DNA from: Chlorokybus atmophyticus
Lineage: Eukaryota > Streptophyta > Chlorokybophyceae > Chlorokybales > Chlorokybaceae
Length of the DNA: 62,862 nt
Assembly (NCBI GenBank): GCA_009103225.1
Contig: RHPI01003788.1
Coordinates: 295,559 to 358,420, forward strand
Reading direction: 5' to 3'
The notes under the pieces were generated by a model. That model was not told where the DNA came from and ran no database searches. It was given only the letters and a program-made list of their open reading frames with translations. The position numbers were made by a program, and so were the translations under genes. Positions 49,649-61,712 of the stretch are shown here, one piece after another. The stretch's first letter is position 1. Every line of letters begins with the position of its first letter.

Positions 49649-50318
49649 TGTGACGGTGCTCGTGCCTTGTTACCGGTGAGTTGGTCCAATCCACAACCCT
49701 CTCACCAAGACACGGTATTCACACCGGAACCTTGCCCCCTCTGCCAAGCACACACGCGCGCCCCGCCACTCGCGTACGCACGCGCATGCGCTCGAAGCTA
49801 CACACCGACTTGTGTAGCGCCTTGGATCGTCACACAAGCAAGCACACACCGGTGGGCACACGCTAGCAACCCCTGCTAACCACCACCAAGCTTGCACACC
49901 AGAAACTAGGGAGCTAAAGGTTGTATTGCAAATTGTAGAATGTCACTTTTATACCTACCAGTCTGCACATGCTACTGTCTAGACGATTCTAGCGCTAGAC
50001 GGAACTAGAAGCTAAGATATTCTTGCAGAATCTTGTAGTATACTTCTAGACCTTTCCAACGCACCAAAGATCTCCTAATTTGCTGCTCATATGGTCAAGT
50101 TATACTACTTGGCGCCAGGCCCTTCCAGAAATCTGGTCGAGCCCTTCTCGACTGGCCCTCCGTTTTCTGGCCTTCCGGACTGGTCTTGGGGCCCCGGTCG
50201 ATATCCGCGGCAGACTCATAACTCGCCGATATCCGCCACAAGTCATTAAAAACATGTACGTTACAAATAAGGCCTAAAACGGCCATGAAAATCACAGAAT
50301 TTGGCCTTGACTGTTATA
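49649..50318 (-). repeat. chromovirus 5' LTR
   Basis: 670 bp. Relative to the other LTR it shows C-to-T at several sites, including its terminal CA, which reads TA. Confidence 0.93.
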
Positions 50319-52153
50319 TGACTGATCTTGATTGTGCGTGCAGCCCTGTCGCGCTCAATCACCATGCCAAGGAACCACTTGGCCTCTCCAAGATCACGAA
50401 CTGAGGATGCTTGCAGAGCAAGTTTCGTCTCCTGCAGGTGGTGCACCTGCCTGGCGGTGATGATGATATCATCAACATACACGAGCAGCCAGACCTTATG
50501 GTCTGCATGGATAAAGAGCCCAGAGTCTGCAGAGGATGCGGTGAAGCCAAGTGCCTCCAGCTCCTTGGTGAGCTTGATGTGCCACATACGCGGTGCCTGT
50601 CGCAGCCCGTACAGAGCCTTGATCAGCTTGCACGCTGTGCCTCTCTCCCCTTCTTCATATCCATGTGGTTGCTCGATGAAGATCTCCTCCAGCTCTCCGT
50701 AGAGGAAGGCAGTCTTCACATCCAGATGATGCAGCTCTAGGTCTTCAGCAGCAACCATAGCTAGCAGTGCACGGAAGGTGGTATGCTTACTTGCAGGTGC
50801 AAACACTTCGTTGAAGTCCACACCTTCCTGCTGCAAGAAGCCCTTTGCCACCAGTCTTGCCTTGTAGCGTTCAATGTTGCCCTGACCATCACGCTTCACC
50901 TTGAAGACCCATTTCACTAGAATGGTCTTCACTCCTTGCGGTAACTGCTCCAGTGACCAAGTGTTGTTGGCATTGAGTGACGCAATCTCCTCGTCCATAG
51001 CACGCTGCCATTGCTCCGCATCTGGTGCTAACAATGCCTCCTCGTAGGTGCTTGGCTCCTCATTCTGCACACTGGCGACGTGTGCCTTGTGTAAGAAGTC
51101 AGGTGCCTGTCTCTCCCTCACTGGGTATCTTCGAGCTGCGTGTTCCTGCTGTTGGTACGGCTCCTCTTGGCTTGCTACAGCTGAGTCCTGCTCACCCTTG
51201 TTGTTGATGATGGCCTTGCCTGTAGCCTCCACTGTTTTAGGATGCTCCGGCTGTGCTTTATCTTCAGGAAAGAAGCCTGCTTCTGGTTGTGATAATCCCT
51301 CGTGGAAAACCAACTCTCTGCTCACAATGATCTTCTGAGTGTCCTCGAGCAAGATCCTGTAAGCCTTGGAACCCGGTTCATAGCCAACGAAGATGCCCTT
51401 CTTGCTGACCAGCTCCAGCTTGTGCCTGAGCTGTTTAGGCACTAGTGCATATGCCGTGCATCCAAATACACGCATACCACTCACATCTGGTGTGGCTCCA
51501 AAGAAGTGCTCCCACGGAGTCTTTTGCTCTGAGCTCACCGGAGACCTGTTGCGGATGTAGTTGGCAGTGAGTACCGCCACCTTCCACAAACTGTCTTCCA
51601 TCTTTGTGTCTTTGAGCATGGCTCGAACACGCTCCAGGAGTGTCCTGTTGAGGCGTTCAGCTGCTCCATTCTGCTGCGGGGTGTAGGGTGCCGTTGTCTC
51701 GTGGCGTATGCCCTTGCTGGCGAAGAACTCCTTCAACTCCTTGTTGATGTACTCCCCTCCTCGATCACTCCTCATTGCCTTCATCTTGTTGCCAGACTGC
51801 GTCTCCAACAAGGCCACGACTGTGCGCACAGCTCCAGCAACTTCTGACTTCAGTGTCAGCGGAAAGATGACGGATAGCTTGCTGCAGTTGACGAGGAATG
51901 TAGCAAAGTACCTGACCCCTCCCTTCGCCACAATGCGCATAGGGCCACAGACATCCATGTGCACAAGCTCGCAAGGATGCTGACTGCTAGAAGAGGATGA
52001 TGGGAATGGCATAGCATGCTGCTTTGCAACCAGGCATGGTTCACGAAGTGCATCTAATGCATTCGTGAGTTCTTCTGTGCTCAGATGGATGCCCTTGACC
52101 ATCTTCTCAACGACAAGGCGAGTGAGGTTGACGTAGCTGAGATGCCCGAACCT
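50319..52153 (-). pseudogene. copia-2 integrase and reverse transcriptase
   Basis: Integrase core with LVHMDVCGPM, MRSDRGGEYINKEL and NGAAERLNRT. RT with VKWVFKVKRDGQGNIERYKA, DFNEVFAPASK, HLDVKTAFLYGEL and an intact YVDDI motif. It runs into the chromovirus TSD after RTIKIS. The frame is continuous with the gag-protease frame upstream, apart from a TAA at 52154-52156 inside the HxxxH zinc motif (LWH*RFGHL). Confidence 0.9.
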
Positions 52154-52720
52154 TTAATGCCACAATGTTGGCGACTCCTTGTCCTTCACCATCATGGCTT
52201 GAATGTCAATGTCCTGAGGGTGCTGCTCCACGTGGTAGAGCCCTCTCGGATCAGCGATTCCAACCATGTGCACGACCCCATCAAGGATGACTGTGCAGCC
52301 ACCCTTCCGAAATAGGATCTTCGCGCCTAAGCGCTCCGCAACCCTCACAGAGAATAGACTCGCAATAGCCTTAGGAACATGCAGGACATTGCGTAACAAC
52401 ACCTCGCGTAGTGTGTTACCAACCTTGCACTGGAGTCGTACGTTGCCAACTCCCTCAGCCACCAGTACTTCACCACCGAAGCCCGCCACCTTGATTGTGG
52501 ACGTCAGCTTCTTGTAGCCCTCCATCACCTCCTTGTTTGGTGTGAGATGACGATCGCAGCCAGAGTGCACCACCCAGAAAGCTGTGCTCGCCCTCGAACT
52601 GGATGTAGTGAAGGCGACATGTTTCTCCTTGTGTTGGTGCTCGTTGCCGCTGTTGCTGGTGCTTGCTCTAGGTTGCCCCTGATGTTTCTTCCTACAGTCC
52701 TTCACAATGTGCCCCCTTCC
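52154..52720 (-). pseudogene. copia-2 zinc knuckle end and protease
   Basis: Continues from the broken zinc knuckle (GHIVKDC) into the protease region, VVHSGCDRHLT, where Asp of the DSG triad reads His (copia-1 has LDSGCN), so the protease is probably inactive. Ends at the TAA within the integrase zinc motif. Confidence 0.8.
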
Positions 52721-53441
52721 AACCACACCAGTGGCATGTGAGGTCTTTGTGACGAGGATTGCCTGGCTTGTTGCCCTTGTACTTCTCTTCATGGTTGCTC
52801 TTCTTTGCGTGCTTGCCGGTGTAGAAGGCGACGGCATCCGCTTGCTCGTCCTTCTTCACAACCCTCTGCTCCACGGTGAGCAGCTTCGGTAGCACATCGT
52901 CCAACGTCAACTCGGATGATGACGTTTCCAGCAGGGTTGCGACGACCTCATACTCTGCTGGTAGCCCTGCAACAATGGCCAGCACTACCTCCGTCTCCCC
53001 CATGTTGTGGCCGACGTTGATGAGGTCCGCCCACAGCTCTCTCGCGCGCGCAACATACTTTGTGATGGGTTCTGCTGCCTCCTTCCTGAGTGCGCTCAGC
53101 TGCTTGCGTAGCTGCAATTTTCTGGCGTTGTTCTTGGCTCTGAAAACGGCTGATAGCTTTTCCCAAGCTTGTCTACCATCTTCACATGCAGTGAGCATGG
53201 GAAAGTGATGCGGTTTGCTGTTCAACACAAGCAAAGAGTGTGCTTCTGCTGAATGCTCTGACCACACAGTGTTCGCTCCTGGTGCTGGTGGTGGTGCCTT
53301 CGGATCAACGTACTTCCACACCTTCTTGTGGATGAGCAAGGCCTTGATCTCCACGCACCATGTATTGTAGTTGTCGGTGTCCAGCTTTGCAATCTGCCCC
53401 TTGTCGTAGGTCGCCTCCATCTTTGTCGTGCCTGCCTTCAC
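52692..53441 (-). pseudogene. copia-2 Gag
   Basis: ATG near 53426-53441. YNTWCVEIKALLIHKKVWKY and the NNARKLQLRKQL region match copia-1 Gag. It stops after CHWCGWKG because one extra G in a five-G run (52712-52716) shifts the frame in the middle of the zinc knuckle. Confidence 0.88.
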
Positions 53442-53535
53442 TTGCAGTTGACACCCAAGGCTCTGCTACCAACAAGCTACCGTAGTGTAGAACTACTATG
53501 CACACAAGCTAGTCTCACACTCCTCAAGCGTAGTG

Positions 53536-53548
53536 TGGGCCCATAACC
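53536..53548 (-). promoter_or_regulatory. copia-2 primer-binding site (half-tRNA type)
   Basis: Same GGTTATGGGCCCA as copia-1, complementary to the initiator tRNA-Met anticodon arm, although the LTRs of the two families differ. Confidence 0.8.
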
Positions 53549-53956
53549 TGTTGAAGGACTAGCATGCACATGTAGTTGAGGCAAGCATAGACACACAGAG
53601 ACAGAGCTACCGCCACCAGAGCATACACAAGTCACATCACATTCATCTATTACAAGTTGTCCGCTGGTTCTTATACCAGCCAGTTACACACACGTCTACG
53701 TTTGCAAGCACTGCGTAAGCTATACTCAGCCTTTTGATGCGCTCTAAGCTGCGTTTTCTTTCTTACAACCAGAGCTTCTCAACAAGCTCTCACACGCCTA
53801 GTATGAGTAAGTATACGCGGAGATACGAAGCAGTTAGTAAGGCTTCTGTCTGGAGTCCGGAGTCTGGTCCGACGATGCCATCTTGCTAAGTCCGGACCTA
53901 GTGCTCGTCCTTACGACCTTCTACTCCTGTGTGGAGGGTCGATGCTGATTGTATGT
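53549..53956 (-). repeat. copia-2 5' LTR (truncated at the N)
   Basis: 408 bp matching 43013-43420. The last 16 bases expected (AGGAATACTCTCAACA) are missing at N 53957. Confidence 0.9.
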
Positions 53957-53957
53957 N

Positions 53958-55345
53958 TTTGCACTTCAAGTGGTTCAGAAGGTTTAGGACTAGCTGTTTG
54001 CACTTCAGGTACTCTTGCACAATATTGCATGTGTTTCTGCCACTCAACTACACGTGCCTACGGTTCATAACTAGTTTTTTGCACTTTAAGCACTCTTGCA
54101 CAATAACACATGCAATCCTGCCACTCCGGTGCATGTGCCTATTGGTGCGCGAGTGTGCTTGAAGTGCAAACCATGTTTTGCTGGTTCAGGACTAGTTGTT
54201 TGCTCTTCGTGTACTCTTAAACAACATAGCAAGGTTCCTGCACCTCAATTGCACATGCCTGAGGGTGGGTGAATGTGGTTGAAGTGCTAACGTGGTCTTA
54301 ATGGTTCAAAAGTAATTCTTTGCACTCAAGGCACTCTTGCACAATATCGCATGTGGTTTTGCCATTCAAGTGCATGTGCCTGGGGGTAGGTGAGTCAAGC
54401 TGATCGCTTTTTAGGTGGCCATAAGCATCCGGACTAGTTTTGCACTTTATGTACTAGTGCACGTTAATGCATCTGATGCTGCAATCCAATTGCATATGCA
54501 TGAGGCTCACGCGAAGTGAGTATGCATGGAGTGCAACTCTCTTATTCTAAAGGTCAAAGAAGGGCTCCAAGTTGTTCCTTGCAGATCTGATACTCTTGCA
54601 TAATAATGAATGTGATTTTATCACTGAATTGCACGTGATAGTGGTGGGTGAGTGTGCCTAAAGTAAAATATGAGTGCTGTCCCACTCGTGCACCCAATCA
54701 CATGTGATCCTACATGAGGATGGGTGACTATGTCTGCATGCATAGGCGGTGTCATGAACACCTCTGGTACTCTTGCACAACACTCAATGTGACCCTTCCA
54801 CTTGAATGCATGTGCCCAAGGCTGGGTAAGTTAAGCTGATTGCTTGAAAGGTGCGCACAAGCATCTAGACTCGTTCTTTGCAATCTAGGTATTTTTCTAC
54901 AATATTGCCGGTGATCCTGCCACTTAATTGCATGTGACTAAGGGTGGGTGAGTGTGCTCGGAGTGCAAATTTATTGCAAAGGGTTCAGAACTAGTTCGTT
55001 GCACTTCAAATACTCTGCACAACACAGCATGTGACACCTAAATGCATGTGCCTGAGGGTGGGTGAGTCAAGCTGATTGCTTGAAAGGTGGGCACAAGGAT
55101 CTGAACTCATTCTTTGAAGTCCAAGTAATTTCCTACAGTATTGCAGGTGACCACAACACTCAATTGCGTGTACATGAGGGTGGTTGAGTGTGTTTAAGGT
55201 GCAAATCTGGTTTTGAGGGTTCGGGACTAGTTCGTTGCACTTGAGGTACTCTTGCACAACACTGCATGTGACCCTGCCACCTAATTGCATGTGCCTGAGG
55301 GTGGGTGAGTCAAGCTAATTGCTTAAAAGGTGGGCACAAGGATTT
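53958..55345. repeat. ~120-bp minisatellite array, right part
   Basis: About eleven units of the array that began at 41765. Units here include a variant ending GTGAGTCAAGCTGATTGCTTGAAAGGTG. No coding potential. Confidence 0.9.
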
Positions 55346-55607
55346 ACTATGTTTGAATGCATGCATTGGAGGTGACCTGAAGTGCACAGTGCACACTTTT
55401 GCCACTCTCAGGGAAGGGTGAGTATTTTGCTTTGTTGAGTGTGTCTAGTTGCTCAAGCCGTTTGCAGATGTTAATGAACTTGCATGTGTATATACTAATA
55501 GCTAAGTAGTTAAGCGAACATACGCATGCACCAGTAGCCATGCACGCGGTTGCCTGAATGTCCAACAAACATGTGGAATGCTAGCATTGTTGCCTAACTC
55601 TGTCATG

Positions 55608-55776
55608 TCAGTGGTGTACATTTTGCAGTGCACATGGCCATGGAACTAATCGACCATCTACAATCACGTAGTTGTATGCCGCCGTGTGATGTGTGGCCAT
55701 GCCAACCAGCGGCACTTCTATTTGCTGAAACATTGACGCAACTCCAGTCGCAGCATTGAACACACCTGTCACAATC

Positions 55777-55824
<48 letters not shown>

Positions 55825-58800
55825 GCCCTGAGAGCTGTGCTCACCAAGCATGGTGTTTGTGGTCACATGTGTCTGTAGTGAATGAGAAGTGCCTGCTCGT
55901 TCACCTGTTGCACACACCCGCAAGTGAACACATTGAGCGTTAAGCCAGTGCAAGCGAGTGTTGCTGTGCAGGCAGCACCAGCAGATAAAGCCCTCAGGCT
56001 AAGGCTTACCGTGGGTACGTGTCTGACTTGCCGGTGCTGCACCATCATGATTGACACTAGCTTCGGCTTCTCCACCTGGCCCAACTGCACACAAGCTATT
56101 CAGCATGCAAGGGTAACCATCAGCAAGTGTGTGTGGGGGGGGGGTCTCACCGGGTGGGGGGTGAGCAGCATCAATGTTGCACTGTGAGTTGTTCTTGGCC
56201 GCCGCTGCTGCAGCCTTCTTGCTCCTGGTTTCAGCAGCTTTGCGTGCTCCTCTGCTGCGATTCGCTGAAACAACTTGCAAGTGCTCAGTGTACCACCTGA
56301 CTTCATCCGCTCCCCCCACCAGCAGCTGCTTGGCCAGCATGTCCGCAAACGCCTGAACTTGGGAACCGTCACCATCATGTTTGCCAAGCAGCCCGGCGGT
56401 CTTAGCAGCCTCGGCAATCCTGGTAGATGGCGGTGTTGGTGGATCACAGCTTGCACCTTCCGCTTCAACCTTCTCCCACACTTGCTGTGCCGTTAAGTAT
56501 TGCCCTGTGCAGATCGTCCTGTTCCATCGCTTGCATTCCTCACAACCAATGCCGCCGTATGGCCGAGCTAGATCTATTGTTGGCCAAGGAAAAAAGCCAT
56601 ATGAGGGACCACCAGCAAACCATCTTGTTGCTGATGCTGGCGGCCCCGCCATGCACTCGGGGTGTGGACAACCAGGCTTGTAATAACAGCGCAGCATGAA
56701 CACATACTAGCATGGAACATCTGCTCTTTGTTCTTGGGCGTATTTGTGGTTGTTCAGCACAAGCAGCACCTTATTAAAATGTGCCGCCAGGTTTGGTTGC
56801 AGACGTGCCAAACGCTGCCGGTCAACAGCGCCACTCCCATACTTCTTGCCCTCCATAGTACCACCCTTTAGATACGCCAACAAGTAGGCTCTGCGCCGCA
56901 GCAATGCTTGAGCACTTGCATCATTGCAGCCTTGTACCAGCTTGATGCTTGTTTTGCCGAAGGAGCAACCATCAACCCTCTCTATGTACATCTCCGTTGC
57001 TGCCTGCATGTTGTTGCTATACATGGCTTCGTCCAGCTTCTTGTCTCGCATGTTGTTTCCTTCCAATGTGGATGTGATGAACAAGCCTGCATGTCCTTGA
57101 GCCAAGCAACCGTATTGCAGCTCGGTGCGGTTCTTGTATGAACAGCCTGCCTCCCTTGTTGTCAACAAAGACACACGCTTCGCATTGACAAAATGACGCT
57201 GAGCAAAGTGGAACTGCACCTCCACATGGGATGGGCCTTCATCGCTTCCGCCGTCGGCGCGATAGTGAATATACTCTTTCTCCCCACCTGTGGCAGTGTT
57301 GAGAACGGCTGCTTTGGCCACGTGCAAGGAATTGACCATATCCATATCGGCTGCATGCTGTGCTGGACACTTCTCATAACTGCCAGTAGCTTTAACAACA
57401 CCGACCGCCACTTCCGTTGTGGTCTTTGTGGCCGGAAAGTTGTACGTATTGGTCTGCAACACGGATGTATACTTGTTCACATAGTCTGCGCGGACAGTCA
57501 AAGCCAGTTCGTCGCGCAGCATCGATGTAGGGTGCTTGCTGTTGACAGCACAATCCAATCGAAACCCTGCCGCGTCGTCACGCCCAAGCACAACCTTGTC
57601 CTGGCCATCCTCTAGCTGTAGCCAGTCCAGTCCATTGTAGAGTGCAGCAGACCAGTGCGTATCTGGGTTGGCTTTTAATGAAGCCTTTGGGCATGCGACG
57701 TGACGCAATTGCTGCCAACCCTTTGTAACGAGCAGCTGAACAGCGTCGCTTATTGCGCGCAACGCATAGCTGTACGACAGTCCCATAGCTGTTATGCTCA
57801 CCGTAGTGGCTACGCAGCAGCTTCGGCATACACATGAACGTCATCTTCTTCTCAACTCGCCTGTTGCCGTTGAAGATCAGAAGGCCTGTCCGACGCCAGC
57901 GATCAGCACCCACACCCGCTGTGCGGCACAACACCTCCATAACATCTCCAACGTCTGGGTGTCTGCGCTCGAAAGCTTGTCTCCTTCCCGTTGCAGAGCG
58001 TGCACGTCCCCACATGCCAAACTCAGCCACAGCAACTGCAATACCCTTTGTACGCTGGCGCCGCAACCTCCGCCGCTGCTTGGCCACCATTGCGCTGAAC
58101 CTAGGGTCTGCTACTGACTGAATCCCAGTAAAGTTGATGTCCTCATTAGAGTCATCAAAAATGTCGCCTTGCACAGCAGCTGATGCTGTAGCCACTCTCT
58201 CTTGCCTTTCGTCTTCAATCACACGAGTAGCTTGCAGTAGCTGTGCTTGAGCAAACTCCAGTGGTGTCTCTTGTAGCAAAGCATGGCCATGACGCAGCAC
58301 ACCCTCAATATCTTCCTTCAAACTCAACCTCTCTTCGAGTGCAGACACGAAGCGGCCCCAATGACAACCCACGTCAGCTATCAACCTTAACAAGTCAGCG
58401 TCTGCTACACCAACTGGCTCGAGTGTCAAAGATGGTGTCGAAGCAGCCTCGTCCACTTCCAGTTGTTCTCTTCTCAAGTCGTCAGCCTCATCATCGCTGC
58501 TATCAAACTGTTCAATACCCAACGCCTGCAACAGTATCTTATCTTGTTCGTGATACACCTTGTTGAAAACCTCGCGAACCTCCATGCTTGATGCTAACGC
58601 CTGCTAGATCTTTCGTCTGCGTGTGGCCATCTGAGTAAGCCCATACTCCTCCAATGCTCGCTTATCACCCATGCCGCTGGTCGCTGCAAACATCAAGCCT
58701 TGCTGGTCTGCTTCGGTTGATGACAGATCACACAACAGCCTCAACAGTGGCTTGGACAAGCATGGTGAAGTAGTCACTCTCTCCTTGGCAACAAAGCTGG

Positions 58801-60578
58801 TGTACAAACGCTGCATCTTCAAGTAGTCTACGCCTTCATACTTCTCCACCACCCAGATTGACCCATGCAACATCAAGGTCACAACGGGCAGCTGCAGCAC
58901 CGCTCGTCTCGTGTTGTACGACAAGTATGCACCAGTTGTTGGTGACAGCAGATCATGCACCTCACGCAATGGTACAGCGCCTTGGTCTAACACTCGGTTC
59001 GCAACGCGCACGAGTCCATCACATCGGTGACAAGGAGCCTGATGCTTGGCCAAGGAATGAGCTGAAGAAGCTCGCATGTAGTCCTTCAAAGATGTGCCGG
59101 TTGCTATGGATACGTACACGCCGGGCCCAACACACTGTTGCTGTGCATCATCCAAGCGTCTGCCCTTCAACGCCCAGTACGACAACATGATGCCCTGCTG
59201 CATGCTGCCCCCACCTGGACACAACCATGTGGTGGATGCAGCTACTCCAAAAAATGCTCTTCCTCATGGTCAATGTCATCTTCACACTGATATTGCCCAC
59301 TATGGCAAGCCTCGTGTTGTTGCTCATCTCCCAGTGCATCCTCAACCTGCTCCTCTTGCTGTGCGTCAACATGAGTCTCTATGTTGACATTCACTTCTTC
59401 CATAGCAGTGTCACTGAGTGATGATGTGTCTGACTGTGTGGTGTCTGCAACACCACTCCTCACAGTGTGCTCAAGATCCCGCTCACAGCAATCGTCCTTG
59501 TCGGTGCAGCTGTCGCTGACTGGGGTGCGTTCACACGACTGCGCACGCTGAGCTTTGGCCTTGCGCTGGGCATTTGACCTGTGCTTGGTTTGCAGCATGG
59601 CAATCTGCAACTCAACTGCCTTGATTTCGCTGCTGTAGTCCAGAATCTTTGCTGTGTTTTCATTGCTTTCTCGTGCTCACCTTGCTGAGACTGAGCTTCC
59701 ACTGCATTGGCCGCCAGTTGCTTGGCCTTCTTGACCTCTTCAAGCTGCTCTTCCAAATGCAGCAGATGTGTTGCACAATGATCTGCTGTTGTGTATTGAC
59801 GCTTCTTCCTCTGCACTGCATGCGCACCAGCTTCGCGTTGTTGAAGCACTACTTTTGAGCGTGAGCCACTGCGCTTCTTGAAGTCATATGTGCGACTAGC
59901 CAGCATGCGCACCAGTACCATCAATAACCCTCTGTGTGCTGCAAGGCCTGGGTACTTCATGCATAGCAAGATGCCAGCAAAATTCATAGCTATCTCATAG
60001 TCCTTCAGGTTGTCTCGCTTGTACAACACTGCACCTTTAGCTGCTTTTACGTCATCTGATGACATGACCTCCGGCAAGCTTTCAACAGCAGTCAACAGCT
60101 GCTCAGTCTCCTCGACAGTAAGGCTCGTGGGCTGCTTGGAGAGTTGGCGCACAACAAGCTTCACAACATCACCACTCGGAGCAGCTGCAAAGTCTGTGCT
60201 GCCTTGATTGGACACTCTCTTGTACGTCATGAACGCAGTGAGACTGCTTTGCACACCCTGAGTTCGACGTGTTGCTGCCATGACGGATGATGACGTGACG
60301 GTAGGGGACACGGCATTGCGCATCATGCCAGCTGGCGTGGCCGCGTTGAACTTCATTTTCTGCAGCAGTCCCAACATGCGCTTCACATCGAACTCCTTCA
60401 TCTTCAAGGCGTCATCATGTAAGATCTCTTGCAGCTCAGTGTCTTCAGCGTCTAACAGATCCTGCACCGACTTCACTCTCAGCTCCTGTAGCTGATGTTC
60501 GTACTCCATGCACGCGCATGACTCAAGGAAGTCAGCCATGGCAGGCAATGCGGCCATGGTTTCCTGCATGAAGGTCAA
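55608..60578 (-). pseudogene. SAM-domain, coiled-coil, DDE-like transposase candidate of the 28-kb element
   Basis: One gene of about 1,595 codons read from ATG 60578 to the stop at 55608. SAM-like helices (about 60530-60350, FLESCACMEYEHQLQEL..DLLDAEDTELQEIL); coiled coil (about 59790-59600); acidic linker; Cys-containing region; a conserved core with TVVQLCVARNKRR and NPDTHWSAALYNGL; GRDDAAGFRLD (57580-57545); RADGGSDEGPSHVEVQF (about 57255-57205) and NRTELQYG. I read these as an RNase H-type DDE/D site. Then a Cys segment (CYYKPGCPHPEC, CEECKRWNRTIC) and a basic tail. Two clean 3' introns, 55905-56009 and 55766-55844 (both phase 1), lead to a last exon with GMATHHTAAYNY. Breaks: indels at A/T runs 59657-59660, 59249-59254 and 57673-57676, and in-frame TAG at 58604-58606 and 56707-56709. 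The domain family is not named; motifs are reminiscent of uncharacterised invertebrate transposases. Confidence 0.7.
55766..55844 (-). other. intron with (CT)n and poly-C
   Basis: Sense-strand GTGAGC donor and GTGACAG acceptor. The interior is mostly a (CT)n run and about 13 C (plus strand 55780-55826). Splicing keeps the frame (phase 1). Confidence 0.7.
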
Positions 60579-60639
60579 GCGAATGACTGAGAGTTGAGCG
60601 CTGTTCAGCGGTGACAGTGCTGCTTGCTAGCAAGCACAT

Positions 60640-61684
60640 GCATGCAGAACACCAACACAAGTGGATGCTGCTGAGGATGACGGTGGTGACCATACTATAG
60701 ATGGCAGGCATATGCATGCAGGACTTGAGATGACGACTGCTGTTGACGATACACATGTAAGCACGCATATGCAAGTGCACACGCCCAAGAACAACAGCAC
60801 AAACAACTTGATAACCATCTTGATCATTGTGGCAGACGATGAGATAAAAAGGCAAGTGGTGAAGCACATTCAGCTGTAGGTGTTGTTCACTTTAATCAAT
60901 AATATTCCTACCAAGCCCATGCCCTCAATTGAAGTATTACTGCAACATTACCAATTGCTCATCGTGTGGACGCAGCTGCAACAGCGTATGTTGCCTTGCA
61001 AACAATGTCTCTGACTGTTTACAATAACGTGCTAACTTGCACCTGTAATGGTGCAGCCGCAATCTGAACTAGCAGCAGTCAGTGCAATGGACTTTAAGTA
61101 AATACTATACAGCACAAGAAAAGTAGTAGCAACGAGTATAGCTACATGCAAGTGGATATGGTTGTGGTTGCAGCAAGTAAAGTGAGCAACAACATGCATG
61201 TGACGCTGTACTGTTAGATCAACAAACATGCCACTGAGTGGCCTTAACTGCGTGCTCCAAGCAGAAGCGAACTTGCTGACAGTGAGTGAAGCAATGTGTT
61301 GCTTGACAAGCGTACCTCAAGACTCAACGCCTTGTGATGTCAATAGTCAGACCAGCTCCGCCCACGTCAGCTCCAATCCCACCGCCGCCGCCGCCGCCGC
61401 CGCCACTTCCTGCTCCTTCTTCTTCAGGCTGAGCTGGGTCACACGTGCTTTCCCGCCATTTTTGTGCCCGAGGGGGGTCGGCCGGTAATTGTAAAGGAGT
61501 TGGGCGGGGGATGTGCAAGTGCCCGACCCAATGCTGCAAGATGTATAGGGAATTGTAGTCAGCCCCACCCCTCATGTATCGGAGATGATGGGGCCTTACA
61601 AACAGGCCGTTTCCGACACTGTGGGGCATTGTGGGGCAGAATTCCGGCCCATGGGGCAATTCCCCACACTCGCCCCATGCGGGT
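60640..61684. other. right arm of the 28-kb element
   Basis: About 1.1 kb between the transposase-like gene and the right TIR, presumably its promoter. It contains a (CCG)n run at 61381-61403 and G/C-run words (GGGGCATTGTGGGGCA, GGGGCAATTCCCC) at 61610-61690 that echo the left subterminal region. No gene recognised. Confidence 0.5.
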
Positions 61685-61712
61685 GGGTATCGAGGTACAC
61701 TTGATAGGTGCA
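61685..61712 (-). repeat. right terminal inverted repeat of the 28-kb element
   Basis: Inverse of 33667-33694 with three mismatches; ends directly at the TGA duplication. Confidence 0.85.

Larger units (their letters stand above)
44272..50318 (-). mobile_element. Ty3/gypsy chromovirus inserted in copia-2
   Basis: LTRs 44272-44943 and 49649-50318 flanked by TGACT (44267-44271, 50319-50323), which occurs once in the copia-2 sequence. The LTRs differ at only about five positions and one 2-base indel (near 99% identical by eye), so it is young. Order: 5' LTR, PBS, gag, protease, RT, RNase H, integrase, chromodomain, polypurine tract, 3' LTR. Confidence 0.95.
43013..53956 (-). mobile_element. copia-2, Ty1/copia element containing a nested chromovirus
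   Basis: LTRs at 43013-43436 and 53549-53956 (the latter lacks its last 16 bases at the N gap). The left flank ends CTTTG inside an array unit and the right flank restarts TTTGC in the same unit, so a CTTTG duplication with its first base lost in the gap fits. LTRs about 97-98% identical by eye. Gag-pol is split at 44272 by the chromovirus. Confidence 0.9.

Noticed and set aside
41765-55345. CRISPR-like array
   Set aside because: Units are ~120 bp, diverged throughout, without conserved short repeats and unique spacers, in a eukaryotic context; it is a minisatellite.
56707-58606. Alternative genetic code with TAG as Gln, as in some ulvophyte algae
   Set aside because: The kinase gene uses only CAA/CAG for its many Gln codons, has no in-frame TAA/TAG over 1050 codons, and other interrupted genes here also carry TGA, so decay is simpler.
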